64,000 nt of DNA. Origin: Duganella lactea. GTDB taxonomy: Bacteria > Pseudomonadota > Gammaproteobacteria > Burkholderiales > Burkholderiaceae_D. Positions 8,279 to 18,632 of the stretch are shown in pieces (within the stretch, counting starts at the first letter, position 1; each line of letters opens with the position of its first letter). Position numbers and translations under genes: made by a program. The stretch covers positions 21,683 to 85,682 of the forward strand of contig NZ_WWCP01000025.1 in the NCBI RefSeq assembly GCF_009857505.1, given 5' to 3'. The notes beneath the pieces are model-generated. The model was not told the DNA's origin. It did not search any database and saw nothing but the letters and a program-made list of their open reading frames with translations.

Positions 8279-9157
8279 TTAACCTAACAGGAATTGCTTT
8301 GCTATTTGAATCTGATCGTCGTGGACGAAGGTCGGCGCGTGGCCGACCTTCGGAATTTCGACCAGTTGCGCCTTGGGACCGCGCTGCGTCATCGCCAGCG
8401 CGGTGTCGCGCGACAGCAAGTCGGACTCGGCGCCGCGCACCAGCAGCGTCGGACAGCGAATGGCGTCATACGCCGCCCACAGCATGGCCTGGTCGGCGGC
8501 GGCGCGCTCCGGCGTGACGGCGCGGAACGGCGCGGCCAGCCCCATATCGTAATGGCGCCCCCACTTGCCGTCCTTGTCCTGGCGCAAAACATCGGCGGCC
8601 AGTTTGCGCCATTCCTCGGGCGTGTGCTCGCCAAACGAGACCGAGACGTCGCGCACGAACTGCGCGCCGGCCTCGAAACTGTCGAAGCGCAGGTCCTGGC
8701 CGATGTAGTCGCCGATGCGCTGCATGGCTTGCGGCGCCAGCGTCGGGCCGATGTCGTTCAGCACCAGCTTGCGGATCGGGTTGTCCGGCAGCGAGGCCAG
8801 GCCCATGCCGATCAGCCCCCCCATCGAGGTGCCGAACCAGTCGACCTTCTGACTTTCGGGATCTGGCAGCACGCGTGCGAGCAAGGTTACGATATCACTG
8901 ACATACTGTGGGATGACGTAGAGCTGGGGATTCTTCAGCCAGTCGGAGCGGCCGCGGCCGACGATGTCGGGCGCGATCACGCGGTAGTCGGCGGCCAGCG
9001 CGCGGGCCATGGTGTCGAAGTCGTCGCCGACGCGGGTCACGCCATGCACGCACAGCAGCACGTTGGGATTGCTCGCATCGCCCCATTCTTTGTACGACAT
9101 GCGGTGCAAGCCGGCCAGCGACAGGCATTGAACAGACTTTATTTTGGCTTCAAGCAT
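8279..9157 (-). CDS. Alpha/beta-fold hydrolase
   Basis: A 292-residue cytoplasmic alpha/beta hydrolase. The nucleophile elbow GTSMGG (S about 110) follows an oxyanion region with HGVTRVGDDFDTMARAL and the DIVGRGRSDW strand. The C-terminal histidine lies in VGHAPTFV (about 273) and an acid lies in GAESDLL. AGGAAG lies upstream of the ATG. It is first gene of the operon with ridA and relA. Its substrate cannot be inferred. Confidence 0.88.
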   Translation of the reverse strand: MLEAKIKSVQCLSLAGLHRMSYKEWGDASNPNVLLCVHGVTRVGDDFDTMARALAADYRVIAPDIVGRGRSDWLKNPQLYVIPQYVSDIVTLLARVLPDPESQKVDWFGTSMGGLIGMGLASLPDNPIRKLVLNDIGPTLAPQAMQRIGDYIGQDLRFDSFEAGAQFVRDVSVSFGEHTPEEWRKLAADVLRQDKDGKWGRHYDMGLAAPFRAVTPERAAADQAMLWAAYDAIRCPTLLVRGAESDLLSRDTALAMTQRGPKAQLVEIPKVGHAPTFVHDDQIQIAKQFLLG

Positions 9158-9262
9158 GCGACTTCCTTGATGTGCAGAAACGCCATTTTACCGCGTAGTG
9201 GTTAAAATTCTATTAAAGTGTAGCGCAGCGCACCTTCGATCATCAACCCTGTAGAGGACAGT

Positions 9263-10057
9263 ATGGCAAACAAGACTTTGAGCGGTAAAACCGCGTTGGT
9301 TACCGGTTCCACATCCGGCATCGGTTTGGGCATCGCCCGCGCGCTGGCGGCCGAGGGCGCCAACCTGGTGCTGAACGGCTTTGGCGACGCCAAGGAGATC
9401 GAACAGTTGCAGCTCGACCTGGCCAGGGAATTCGGCGTGCAGGTCACTTATCACAACGCCGACATGACCAAGCCGGCGCAAATAGAGGCCATGATCCAGT
9501 TCGCTGGCGACAAGTTCGGCGGCGTCGATGTGCTGGTCAATAACGCCGGCATCCAGTTCGTCGCCAATGTCGAGGAATTCCCGGTCGAGAAATGGGACGC
9601 GATCATCGCCATCAACCTGACCTCGGCCTTCCACACGTCGCGCCTGGTGCTGCCGCGCATGCGCGCGCAGAACTGGGGTCGCATCATCAATCTGGCCTCG
9701 ACCCACGGTCTGGTGGCCTCGGCCGGCAAGTCGGCCTATGTCGCCGCCAAGCACGGCCTGCTCGGCCTGACCAAGGCCAACGCGCTGGAAACCGCCACCA
9801 CCGGCGTCACCGTCAACGCCATCTGCCCCGGTTTCGTGCTGACGCCGCTGGTGCAGAAGCAGGTGGACGATCGCGCCGCCAAGGATGGCATCTCCAACGA
9901 GCAGGCCAAAAAAGCGCTGCTGGCCGACAAACAGCCGTCCGGCGAGTTCGTCACGCCGGAGGAACTGGGCGCGCTGGCGGTGTTCCTGTGCTCCGACGCC
10001 GCCAAGCAGGTGCGCGGCGTGGCGTGGAATATGGACGGCGGCTGGGTTGCTCAATAA
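9263..10057 (+). CDS. 3-hydroxybutyrate dehydrogenase (SDR)
   Basis: A 264-residue short-chain dehydrogenase that oxidises 3-hydroxybutyrate to acetoacetate with NAD. It has the TGSTSGIGLGIA cofactor motif (about residues 13-24), NNAG at about 93 and the catalytic YVAAK at about 159-163. The ending GVAWNMDGGW(V)AQ and the GFVLTPLVQKQVDD segment are typical of PhaZ/ketone-body-type 3HB dehydrogenases. GAGGA lies before the ATG. scoAB at 12.7-14.1 kb encodes the next step (acetoacetate to acetoacetyl-CoA), supporting the assignment. Genes are named hbdH or bdhA in relatives. Confidence 0.9.
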   Translation: MANKTLSGKTALVTGSTSGIGLGIARALAAEGANLVLNGFGDAKEIEQLQLDLAREFGVQVTYHNADMTKPAQIEAMIQFAGDKFGGVDVLVNNAGIQFVANVEEFPVEKWDAIIAINLTSAFHTSRLVLPRMRAQNWGRIINLASTHGLVASAGKSAYVAAKHGLLGLTKANALETATTGVTVNAICPGFVLTPLVQKQVDDRAAKDGISNEQAKKALLADKQPSGEFVTPEELGALAVFLCSDAAKQVRGVAWNMDGGWVAQ

Positions 10058-10086
10058 ACAATTATAAGTAGTATCCCTTACCCAAG

Positions 10087-10136
10087 ACAGATATCACTGG
10101 CGCGAATTTGCGGGTTTCCACAATAGTGATATCTGT
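10087..10136. promoter_or_regulatory. 12-bp perfect inverted repeat upstream of dctA
   Basis: ACAGATATCACT (10087-10098) and AGTGATATCTGT (10125-10136) are perfect inverted copies separated by 26 bp, and each contains a GATATC palindrome. It lies 53 bp before the dctA start and 30 bp after the dehydrogenase stop, with no T-run. This fits an operator or looping pair better than a terminator, but no regulator is known for it. Confidence 0.5.
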
Positions 10137-10188
10137 CCGCCTGCGCGATGATGCACTCCTCAGACGAACCACGACACGAGGAGACCCC

Positions 10189-11496
10189 GTGAAAAAACCA
10201 TTCTATAAAGTCCTGTACATACAGGTCCTGTTCGCCATTGTCTGCGGCGTGTTGCTGGGCGTGTACCTGCCCACCGACGCCGTGGCCATGAAACCGCTAG
10301 GTGATGGCTTCATCAAACTGATCAAAATGATCATCGCGCCGGTGATCTTCTGCACCGTCGTGGCCGGTATCGCCGGCATGCAGGACGTCAAAAAAATCGG
10401 CCGCGTCGGCGGCAAAGCGCTGCTGTACTTCGAAATCGTCTCGACCATCGCCCTGGCCATCGGCCTGGTGGTCGCCAACGTGCTGAAACCGGGCGCCGGC
10501 TTCAACGCCGATCCCGCCCACCTGGACACCAAGGCGATCGCGCAGTACACCCACGCCGAAGGCCTGACTACCATCGACTTCCTGATGAACATCATTCCGA
10601 AGACCTTCGTGGATGCGTTCGCCAAGGGTGACATTCTGCAAGTGCTGCTGATCGCCATCCTGTTCGGCTTCTCGCTGTCGCTGATGGGTGAGCGCGGCCG
10701 TCCGATCACCAAGTTCATCGACGATATCTCGCACGTGATCTTCGGTGTCGTGAACATCATCATGAAAGCCGCGCCGATCGGTGCGTTCGGCGCGATGGCC
10801 TTCACCATCGGTAAATATGGCCTGGCGTCGCTGATCCCGCTGGCCAAGCTGATGGGTTCGTTCTACCTGACCTGCTTCCTGTTCGTCTTCATCGTGCTGG
10901 GCATGATCGCCAAGTACACCGGCTTCTCGATCATCAAGTTCATCAAGTACATCAAGGAAGAACTACTGATCGTGCTGGGCACCAGCTCGTCGGAATCGGC
11001 GCTGCCTTCGCTGATGACCAAACTGGAACGCCTGGGCTGCTCCAAGCCGGTCGTGGGTCTGGTGGTGCCAACCGGCTACTCGTTCAACCTGGACGGCACC
11101 AACATCTACATGACCATGGCCGCCCTGTTCGTTGCGCAAGCCACCAACACCGAGCTGACGCTGTGGCAGGAACTGACCATCCTCGGCGTGGCGATGCTGA
11201 CCTCGAAAGGCGCGTCCGGCATCACCGGCGCCGGCTTCATCACCCTGGCGGCGACGCTGGCCGTGGTGCCGACGATTCCAGTGGCCGGCATGGCGCTGAT
11301 CCTGGGCATCGACCGCTTCATGAGCGAATGCCGCGCGCTGACCAACTTCGTCGGCAACGGCGTCGCCACCGTGGTCGTCTCCAGCTGGGAAAAAGAGCTG
11401 GACCGCGACAAGCTGAACGCCGAGCTGAACAATCCAGGCTCGACCGTCACCGCGGCTGAGCTGGAACCGATGGACCCGGCGGCCGCCGTCCGCTAA
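10189..11496 (+). CDS. dctA: C4-dicarboxylate/proton symporter DctA
   Basis: 435 residues when started at the GTG at 10189, chosen because GAGGAG lies 5 bp upstream and because the product then begins KKPFYKVLYIQVLFAIVCG, as DctA proteins do; a longer open frame from 10108 adds an unlike 27-residue extension. This inner-membrane DAACS-family carrier takes up succinate, fumarate and malate. Family signatures are the serine-rich loop GTSSSESALPSLM (about 265) and the GYSFNLDGTNIYMTMA motif (about 300). No dctB/dctD two-component genes are adjacent. Confidence 0.95.
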   Translation: MKKPFYKVLYIQVLFAIVCGVLLGVYLPTDAVAMKPLGDGFIKLIKMIIAPVIFCTVVAGIAGMQDVKKIGRVGGKALLYFEIVSTIALAIGLVVANVLKPGAGFNADPAHLDTKAIAQYTHAEGLTTIDFLMNIIPKTFVDAFAKGDILQVLLIAILFGFSLSLMGERGRPITKFIDDISHVIFGVVNIIMKAAPIGAFGAMAFTIGKYGLASLIPLAKLMGSFYLTCFLFVFIVLGMIAKYTGFSIIKFIKYIKEELLIVLGTSSSESALPSLMTKLERLGCSKPVVGLVVPTGYSFNLDGTNIYMTMAALFVAQATNTELTLWQELTILGVAMLTSKGASGITGAGFITLAATLAVVPTIPVAGMALILGIDRFMSECRALTNFVGNGVATVVVSSWEKELDRDKLNAELNNPGSTVTAAELEPMDPAAAVR

Positions 11497-11514
11497 GTCC
11501 GGCCTCACCCAACC

Positions 11515-11545
11515 AAAAGCCCCGCGCAGCGATGCCGGGGCTTTT
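11515..11545 (+). terminator. Terminator of dctA
   Basis: AAAAGCCCCG (11515-11524) pairs with CGGGGCTTTT (11536-11545). It is a strong 10-bp stem beginning 18 bp after the dctA stop. Confidence 0.85.
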
Positions 11546-11660
11546 GTTCATTTACGGACAGCGCCGGCGTTCATTTCCGCACACTTTGCCGCTGCTCAGG
11601 CGCACAATACCGGTGGCACGGGAGTTGCAGTTCTTCTTATATTTGATATCGGGAGGCAGC

Positions 11661-12710
11661 ATGGCGGATCTGACATTGGGAGCGCGCGGCGACGAAGAAA
11701 GCATCGCCGTCGACATCAACGCACGCGGACAGATGACCGGCATTATCGTCGAAGACAGTGGCCGCCAGCGCGCGGTGCTGTACGACGGACGCCCGGTCGA
11801 ACTGGGCACGCTGGGCGGCAGCGACAGCTACAGCCGGGACATCAATCAGCACGGCGATGTGGTCGGCACGGCACAGAACGCCGCCGGCCATTGGCGCGCC
11901 TTCGTCGTCCCGCATGGCGGCGTCATGCGCGACCTCGGCACGCTGGGCGGCAACAGCAGCTACGGCGCCGCCATCAATGATCGCGGCCAGGTGGCCGGCT
12001 ACGCCGACACCAGCGACGGTTATTACCGCGCCTTCCGCAGTGACGGCGGCGGCGACGCGGTCGATCTCGGCACGCTGGGTGGCAAGATCAGCTACGCGGC
12101 CGGTATCAACGCACACGGTGACATTGTCGGCACCGCCGCCCTGCCCGATGGCTATCGTCACGCCTTCCTGTATCAAAACGGCGCCATGCGGGATCTCGGC
12201 ACGCTGGGCGGAAGGCTGAGCGGCGCCAGCGCCGTCAACGACCACGGCGTGGTGGTGGGCGCGGCGGAAACCGCCGGACGGCGCTGGCACGCGTTCGTAT
12301 GGGAGCGCGGCCGCATGACCGACCTCGGCGTGCTGATCGGCTACGGCGACAGCTTCGCCACCGCCGTCAACAACGCCGGCCACGTGGTTGGCAGCATCCG
12401 CATCGGCGAGGAACGCCGCGCGTTTGTCTACCGGGATGGGAAAATGACGGTGCACCCGGGCGGCTACGGCCTGTATCTGGTGAACGCCATCAACAACCAG
12501 GAACTGGTGATCGGCGCCCGCTACTCCGCCAAGAAATTTTCCGCCGCGACCATGATCTCCAGCCAGCCGGCGGTGCAAACGCATGGCGGCCAGGATTTGC
12601 TGACCGCCGCCGTGGTAGTCATCCTGGTCGCCACGGCGGTGGTGGTCTACAAGCGCCGCTATCGCGGCATCTCGCTGATGACGCTTACAGCGCCGAGAAG
12701 TCGAGTTTGA
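11661..12710 (+). CDS. HAF-repeat protein with C-terminal membrane anchor
   Basis: 349 residues from the ATG at 11661, selected by GGGAGGC 5 bp upstream; the frame is open further back without a ribosome site. It consists of about seven tandem repeats of 35-45 residues. Four start LGTLGG and contain IN..G.VVG and HAF/RAF cores, and the outer ones are more diverged. This is the HAF family, known as extracellular repeats; seven repeats could close a beta-propeller (inference). One hydrophobic segment (LLTAAVVVILVATAVVVY, about 315-332) followed by KRR predicts a C-terminal anchor. No signal peptide is visible, which is odd for this family. Function unknown. Confidence 0.75.
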   Translation: MADLTLGARGDEESIAVDINARGQMTGIIVEDSGRQRAVLYDGRPVELGTLGGSDSYSRDINQHGDVVGTAQNAAGHWRAFVVPHGGVMRDLGTLGGNSSYGAAINDRGQVAGYADTSDGYYRAFRSDGGGDAVDLGTLGGKISYAAGINAHGDIVGTAALPDGYRHAFLYQNGAMRDLGTLGGRLSGASAVNDHGVVVGAAETAGRRWHAFVWERGRMTDLGVLIGYGDSFATAVNNAGHVVGSIRIGEERRAFVYRDGKMTVHPGGYGLYLVNAINNQELVIGARYSAKKFSAATMISSQPAVQTHGGQDLLTAAVVVILVATAVVVYKRRYRGISLMTLTAPRSRV

Positions 12711-13335
12711 CGCCGGTGGCGGCCTGGATCTGCTCCTTGCTCACGCCCGGCGCCAGCTCGGTCACCTTGAGGCCGCCATCGGTCACCTCCATGACGCCCA
12801 GGTCGGTGATGACCAGATCGACCACGCCAACGCCGGTCAGCGGCAGGTCGCACTTCGGCAGCAGCTTGTGCGAGGTGCTGCCGTCCTTGGCGGTGGCCAC
12901 GTGCTCCATCAGCACCACCACTTTTTTCACGCCGGCCACCAGGTCCATCGCGCCACCCATGCCCTTGACCATTTTGCCCGGGATCATCCAGTTGGCCAGG
13001 TCGCCGTGTTCCGACACCTGCATCGCGCCCAGGATGGCCAGGTTGATCTTGCCGCCGCGGATCATGCCGAACGAGTCGGCCGAGCTAAAGTAGGCGGCGC
13101 CCGGCAGCGCCGTCACGGTCTGCTTGCCGGCGTTGATCAGGTCGGCGTCGATGTCCGTCTCGGTCGGGAACGGGCCGATGCCGAGCAAGCCGTTTTCCGA
13201 TTGCAGGAACACTTCCATGCCTTGCGGCACGTAGTTGGCCACCAGCGTCGGCAGGCCGATGCCCAGGTTGACGTAATATCCGTCCTGCAGTTCCTGCGCC
13301 GCGCGCGCGGCCATTTCATCACGAGTCCATGCCAT
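12685..13335 (-). CDS. scoB: 3-oxoacid CoA-transferase subunit B
   Basis: 216 residues from ATG 13335 (GGAG 8 bp upstream). This beta subunit carries the catalytic glutamate in SENGLLGIG (E about 51) of family I CoA-transferases. It exchanges CoA between succinyl-CoA and acetoacetate with subunit A. It ends LAPGVSKEQIQAATGVKLDF, typical of the family. It follows scoA by 20 bp, and its last 26 bp overlap the end of the convergent HAF-repeat gene. Confidence 0.95.
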   Translation of the reverse strand: MAWTRDEMAARAAQELQDGYYVNLGIGLPTLVANYVPQGMEVFLQSENGLLGIGPFPTETDIDADLINAGKQTVTALPGAAYFSSADSFGMIRGGKINLAILGAMQVSEHGDLANWMIPGKMVKGMGGAMDLVAGVKKVVVLMEHVATAKDGSTSHKLLPKCDLPLTGVGVVDLVITDLGVMEVTDGGLKVTELAPGVSKEQIQAATGVKLDFSAL

Positions 13336-13355
13336 GATTTGTGTCTCCGATATGC

Positions 13356-14057
13356 TTAGTGGGCGGCGCGGATGGTGCGCTGCTCGATGCGTTTTTCCGG
13401 CGTGGCGTTGACCACGATGCGATGCACGTAGATGCTCGGCAGATGCACGTGGTCCGGATCGATCTCGCCGGTCTCGACCAGTTGCTCGACTTCGACGATG
13501 CAGACCTTGCCGGCCATGGCCGCGTTGGGATTGAAGTTGCGCGCGGTTTTGCGGAACACCAGGTTGCCGGCCTTGTCGGCCTTCCACGCCTTGACCAGCG
13601 CCACATCGGCCACCAGCGCCCGCTCCATCACGTATTGCTCGCCGTCGAATTCACGGATTTCCTTGCCGTCGGCGACGATGGTGCCGACGCCGGTCTTGGT
13701 GAAGAAGGCAGGAATACCGGCGCCACCGGCGCGCAGCTTCTCGGCCAGCGTGCCCTGCGGCGTGAATTCCAGCTCCAGCTCGCCGGCCAGGTATTGGCGC
13801 GCGAATTCCTTGTTCTCGCCCACATAGGAGGCGATCATTTTTTTGATCTGGCGGGTTTCCAGCAACTGGCCGAGGCCGAAGCCGTCGACGCCGGCGTTGT
13901 TGGAGATGGCGGTCAGGCCGGTGACGCCGGACTCGCGCAAGGCGCCGATCAGCGCTTCCGGGATGCCGCACAGGCCGAAGCCGCCGACGGCGATGGTTTG
14001 GCCGTTTTGCACGACGCCGGCCAGGGCGGCGGCGGCGTCAGGATAGATCTTGTTCAT
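13356..14057 (-). CDS. scoA: 3-oxoacid CoA-transferase subunit A
   Basis: 233 residues. The alpha subunit of succinyl-CoA:3-ketoacid CoA-transferase, with the glycine-rich CoA-binding motif GGFGLCGIPEALI (about residues 25-37), the second loop SNNAGVDGFGLGQLL, and FFTKTGVGT. With scoB it activates acetoacetate for thiolysis in ketone-body or PHB breakdown. It is divergently arranged from a PAS-LuxR regulator gene 136 bp away. Confidence 0.95.
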   Translation of the reverse strand: MNKIYPDAAAALAGVVQNGQTIAVGGFGLCGIPEALIGALRESGVTGLTAISNNAGVDGFGLGQLLETRQIKKMIASYVGENKEFARQYLAGELELEFTPQGTLAEKLRAGGAGIPAFFTKTGVGTIVADGKEIREFDGEQYVMERALVADVALVKAWKADKAGNLVFRKTARNFNPNAAMAGKVCIVEVEQLVETGEIDPDHVHLPSIYVHRIVVNATPEKRIEQRTIRAAH

Positions 14058-14193
14058 AGCTGTCCCTTATGTTTATGTTGCGTGTGCTCTGCCAACGTTG
14101 TTAAATACGTCAGCGATACGGCGATCCAGCATAGAATACGCCCGTCAAAAGTTCAATACCGTAGAAATACCTGCCCTCACCGCTCATCCATTC

Positions 14194-14754
14194 ATGCCCG
14201 CCCAGCCGATCATTGATTATGAAGCGATTTTCCTGCATGCGCCGGTCGGCATGTGCATTTCGGAAAACCGCACCATCCAGACCTGCAACGAGGCCTTGGC
14301 CGCCATGTTCGGCTACACGCGCGCGCAGCTGGACGGGCTGTCGTTCCTGGCACTGTATCCGACGCTGGACGAATTCCTGCGCACCGGTGACCGCATCATC
14401 CCCATCATGAACGCCAAGGGGCGCTATTCCGACGAGCGCATCATGCGCCGCGCCGACGGCGAGCTGTTCTGGTGCCACGTCACCGGCCACGCGATGCAGG
14501 CCGGCGTGCCGCTCGGTGCCGGCATCTGGACCTTCGAGGATGTCAGCGAAAAGCGTCCGGTCACCGCCGAGCTGACGCCGCGCGAGCGCGAAATCGCCGC
14601 GCTGCTGGTCGAGGGTAAAACCAGCAAGACCATCGCGCGCCAGGTGGACCTGAGCCCGCGCACGGTGGAAATGCACCGCGCCAGACTGATGCGCAAATTC
14701 TCGGCCGCCACCTCGTCCGAGCTGGTGCACAAGCTGGCGGGCGTGCAACGCTAG
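14194..14754 (+). CDS. PAS domain LuxR-type transcriptional regulator
   Basis: 186 residues from ATG 14194. Upstream in-frame codons exist but add a non-homologous stretch. The N-terminal PAS fold (FLHAPVGMCISENRTIQTCN, FGYTRAQLDGLSFLALYP; about residues 10-125) is followed by a LuxR/NarL helix-turn-helix (LTPREREIAALLVEGKTSK, VDLSPRTVEMHRARLMRKF; about 125-185). It has no receiver or kinase, so it probably senses a ligand directly. Divergence from scoAB suggests it controls that operon (inference). Its stop overlaps the convergent SDR gene by 4 bp. Confidence 0.88.
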   Translation: MPAQPIIDYEAIFLHAPVGMCISENRTIQTCNEALAAMFGYTRAQLDGLSFLALYPTLDEFLRTGDRIIPIMNAKGRYSDERIMRRADGELFWCHVTGHAMQAGVPLGAGIWTFEDVSEKRPVTAELTPREREIAALLVEGKTSKTIARQVDLSPRTVEMHRARLMRKFSAATSSELVHKLAGVQR

Positions 14755-15527
14755 GTCGCCGTCATGCCGTCGTCGGCGGAAATGATGGCGCCGTTAATGA
14801 AGTTGGCGTCCTCGCCGGCCAGCAGCAACAGCAGGCCGTCCAGGTCTTCCGGCTTGCCGGGACGCTTGCGCGGCAGCATGGCGACCAGCTTCTGGCCCTG
14901 CTCGGTGGCGAAATATTCCTCGTTGATCTCGGTCGAAATATAGCCGGGGCAGATGGCGTTGGTGTTGATGCCGTACTTGCCCCACTCCACCGCCATCGCC
15001 TTGGTCATCTGCACCACGCCGGCCTTGCTCATGCAGTACACGCCGATCTGCGGCAGCACGCGCAGCCCGGCCACCGAGGCGATATTGATGATGCGGTGCG
15101 CCTTGGTCGGATCGCCCTTGGCGCGGGCGATCATGCGCTTGGCGGTTTCCTGCGCGACGAAAAACGCGCCGCGCAGATTGGTGTCCATGATGAAGTTGTA
15201 GTCTTCCGGCGTCACATCGACCAGCCGCTGGGTGGTCGACACGCCGGAATTGTTGACCAGGATGTCGATCGGGCCGGCCTCGGTCTCGGTATGGGCGATG
15301 GCCGACTTGATGCTGGCGTAGTCGGTCACGTCCAGGTTGACCACATGCGCGGCGCCGCCCTCGGCCTCGATTTCGGCGCGCAGCTCCTTGAGCCGCTCGC
15401 TGCGACGCGAGGCCAGCACCACCTGTGCGCCGGCCTGCGCCAGCACCTTGGCGAAACGGGCCCCGAGGCCGCTCGAAGCGCCGGTCACCAGCGCGATCTT
15501 TCCTTCAAAATTGACTTCTATGCCCAC
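14751..15527 (-). CDS. Short-chain dehydrogenase/reductase
   Basis: 258 residues from a GTG at 15527 (GGGAG 7 bp upstream). A classical SDR with TGASSGLGARFA (about 15-26), NNSGVS at about 95 and catalytic YCMSK (about 164-168). Similar enzymes are often annotated as 3-oxoacyl-ACP reductase or FabG-like, but the exact substrate is not determined. It is divergent from the ETF-QO gene. Confidence 0.88.
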   Translation of the reverse strand: MGIEVNFEGKIALVTGASSGLGARFAKVLAQAGAQVVLASRRSERLKELRAEIEAEGGAAHVVNLDVTDYASIKSAIAHTETEAGPIDILVNNSGVSTTQRLVDVTPEDYNFIMDTNLRGAFFVAQETAKRMIARAKGDPTKAHRIINIASVAGLRVLPQIGVYCMSKAGVVQMTKAMAVEWGKYGINTNAICPGYISTEINEEYFATEQGQKLVAMLPRKRPGKPEDLDGLLLLLAGEDANFINGAIISADDGMTAT

Positions 15528-15710
15528 GGACTGCTCCCTGTGTTACGGATTGAGGTGTCTAAACATAATGATTACACAAATCTCCAGTATTAGATTGCGG
15601 TGTCTAATAATGTCGAAGACAATGGCGCCACAATTGCATTCCTGACGAAAAAGAAGCACACTCGTGCTAAAATTTTTCTCATTCACCAAACACCACTATA
15701 ACAACAGACC

Positions 15711-17387
<1,677 letters not shown>

Positions 17388-17403
17388 GAAAGCAACTTCC
17401 CAG

Positions 17404-17436
17404 ACAGCGCGGCCCGCCAGCCGCGCTGTTTTTATT
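17404..17436 (+). terminator. Terminator of ETF-QO
   Basis: A 10-bp perfect stem ACAGCGCGGC (17404-17413)/GCCGCGCTGT (17420-17429) with a 6-nt loop, followed by TTTTATTT. Confidence 0.9.
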
Positions 17437-17541
17437 TGCTCCCCAGCGGCAACTGGCCGATAATCGGTCCCTAAGCGGTGGTGGGAAAGGCGCCCGGTGC
17501 GACGTTCAGCGCGGTTACAAATTATTTTCAATAAATTTCCA

Positions 17542-17568
17542 TAAAGCATTTAATGTCCTCCCGGATAC
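17542..17568 (+). promoter_or_regulatory. Sigma28 (FliA)-type promoter of the flagellin gene
   Basis: TAAA (17542-17545), a 15-bp spacer, then CCGGATAC (17561-17568). The known FliA consensus is TAAA-N15-GCCGATAA: the -35 box and spacing fit exactly and the -10 box fits at five of eight positions. It lies 73 bp upstream of the flagellin start. The cluster encodes its own FliA at 36.5 kb. Confidence 0.6.
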
Positions 17569-17640
17569 GGTCGTCTTGTACTTGGGAGAGCGAAAAAGAT
17601 TCGTTGCTCCGAACTGAATCCACCTACCAGGAGTTATTTC

Positions 17641-18525
17641 ATGCTGAGCCTTCACACCAATTCCGCGGCCCTTTCCGCACAAAGCTCGATCTCGCGCACC
17701 CAATCGGCTCTGTCGACCTCGCAGACCCGCCTGAGCACCGGCTTCCGTGTCAATTCGGCGATGGACGATGCTGCAGGCCTGCAGATCGCCACCCGTCTGA
17801 AAGCACAAACCAGCGGCATGGCCATGGCCATGCGCAACACCCAGAATTCGATCTCGCTGCTGCAAACCGGCGAAGGCGCCCTGGACGAAACCACCACCAT
17901 CCTGACCCGCATGAAGGATCTGGCGACCCAGGCAGCTGATGCATCGTCGACCGCCGATGACCAAACCGCGATGCAGGCTGAATTCAACGCACTGACCAAC
18001 GAACTGTCTAACATCATCGGCAACACCTCGTTCGGCGGCTCCAAACTGTTCTCCGGTGCGGCAGACGGCGGCAGCACGCTGCAAAACACCAAGCTGACCT
18101 TCCAGATCGGCGCCTCGTCCGAAGAGAAAATGGAAGTCAACCTGAGCGGCGCGATTGATAAGATGACCGCCTCGGTGCTGGCCTCAGCCACCGGTTTTGT
18201 TTCCGATGGTACCGCCGGCGCTTCCGTAGGCACCGCATTGAGCGATGACCCGAACGGCACGATCAATCTGCTGAAAACCGCGATCGACGACGTCGGCGCG
18301 CTGCGTTCGCAACTGGGCGCGGTGGCTAACCGTCTGGACCACGTTTATAACAACCTGCAAAACGTCTCGGGCAACACCAAGTCCGCGACCGGCCGCATCA
18401 TGGACACCGACTTCGCTACCGAATCGTCGAACATGACCCAATCGCAGATGCTGCTGCAAGCCGGCACCGCGATGCTGAAGCAGTCGAACAGCACCTCGTC
18501 GCTGGTTATGTCCCTGCTGCAGTAA
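17641..18525 (+). CDS. fliC: Flagellin (short, lateral-type)
   Basis: 294 residues, the filament subunit, exported without a cleaved signal. Conserved D0/D1 helices occupy the N-terminus (LSLHTNSAALSAQ..., NSAMDDAAGLQIATRL, about 1-140) and C-terminus (ATGRIMDTDFATESSNMTQ..., SSLVMSLLQ at the end). The variable middle is very short, giving a size close to lateral flagellins (LafA about 280-290). The start is fixed by AGGAG 9 bp upstream. It is the only flagellin gene in this locus, with its own sigma28-like promoter and terminator. Confidence 0.95.
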   Translation: MLSLHTNSAALSAQSSISRTQSALSTSQTRLSTGFRVNSAMDDAAGLQIATRLKAQTSGMAMAMRNTQNSISLLQTGEGALDETTTILTRMKDLATQAADASSTADDQTAMQAEFNALTNELSNIIGNTSFGGSKLFSGAADGGSTLQNTKLTFQIGASSEEKMEVNLSGAIDKMTASVLASATGFVSDGTAGASVGTALSDDPNGTINLLKTAIDDVGALRSQLGAVANRLDHVYNNLQNVSGNTKSATGRIMDTDFATESSNMTQSQMLLQAGTAMLKQSNSTSSLVMSLLQ

Positions 18526-18536
18526 TCGTAGTACTA

Positions 18537-18602
18537 TCCGGATATGTATGCATATCCGGATGCGACCAAGGGCCAACCGGAAGACTTCGGTTGGCTTTTT
18601 TT
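18537..18602 (+). terminator. Double hairpin terminator after fliC
   Basis: First hairpin: TCCGGATATG (18537-18546) and CATATCCGGA (18551-18560), perfect 10-bp arms with a TATG loop. Second hairpin: GCCAACCG (18572-18579)/CGGTTGGC (18588-18595) followed by seven T. The second is a classical terminator. The first may protect the abundant flagellin mRNA from 3' decay (inference). Confidence 0.8.
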
Positions 18603-18632
18603 ATACCCGTAAAATGACAGAAAGCGAGCTTG

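Noticed and set aside
10108..10188. Extended N-terminus of DctA from an upstream ATG
   Set aside because: The 27 extra residues are unlike DctA and cross the inverted repeat; the GTG at 10189 has a strong ribosome site and gives the usual family start.
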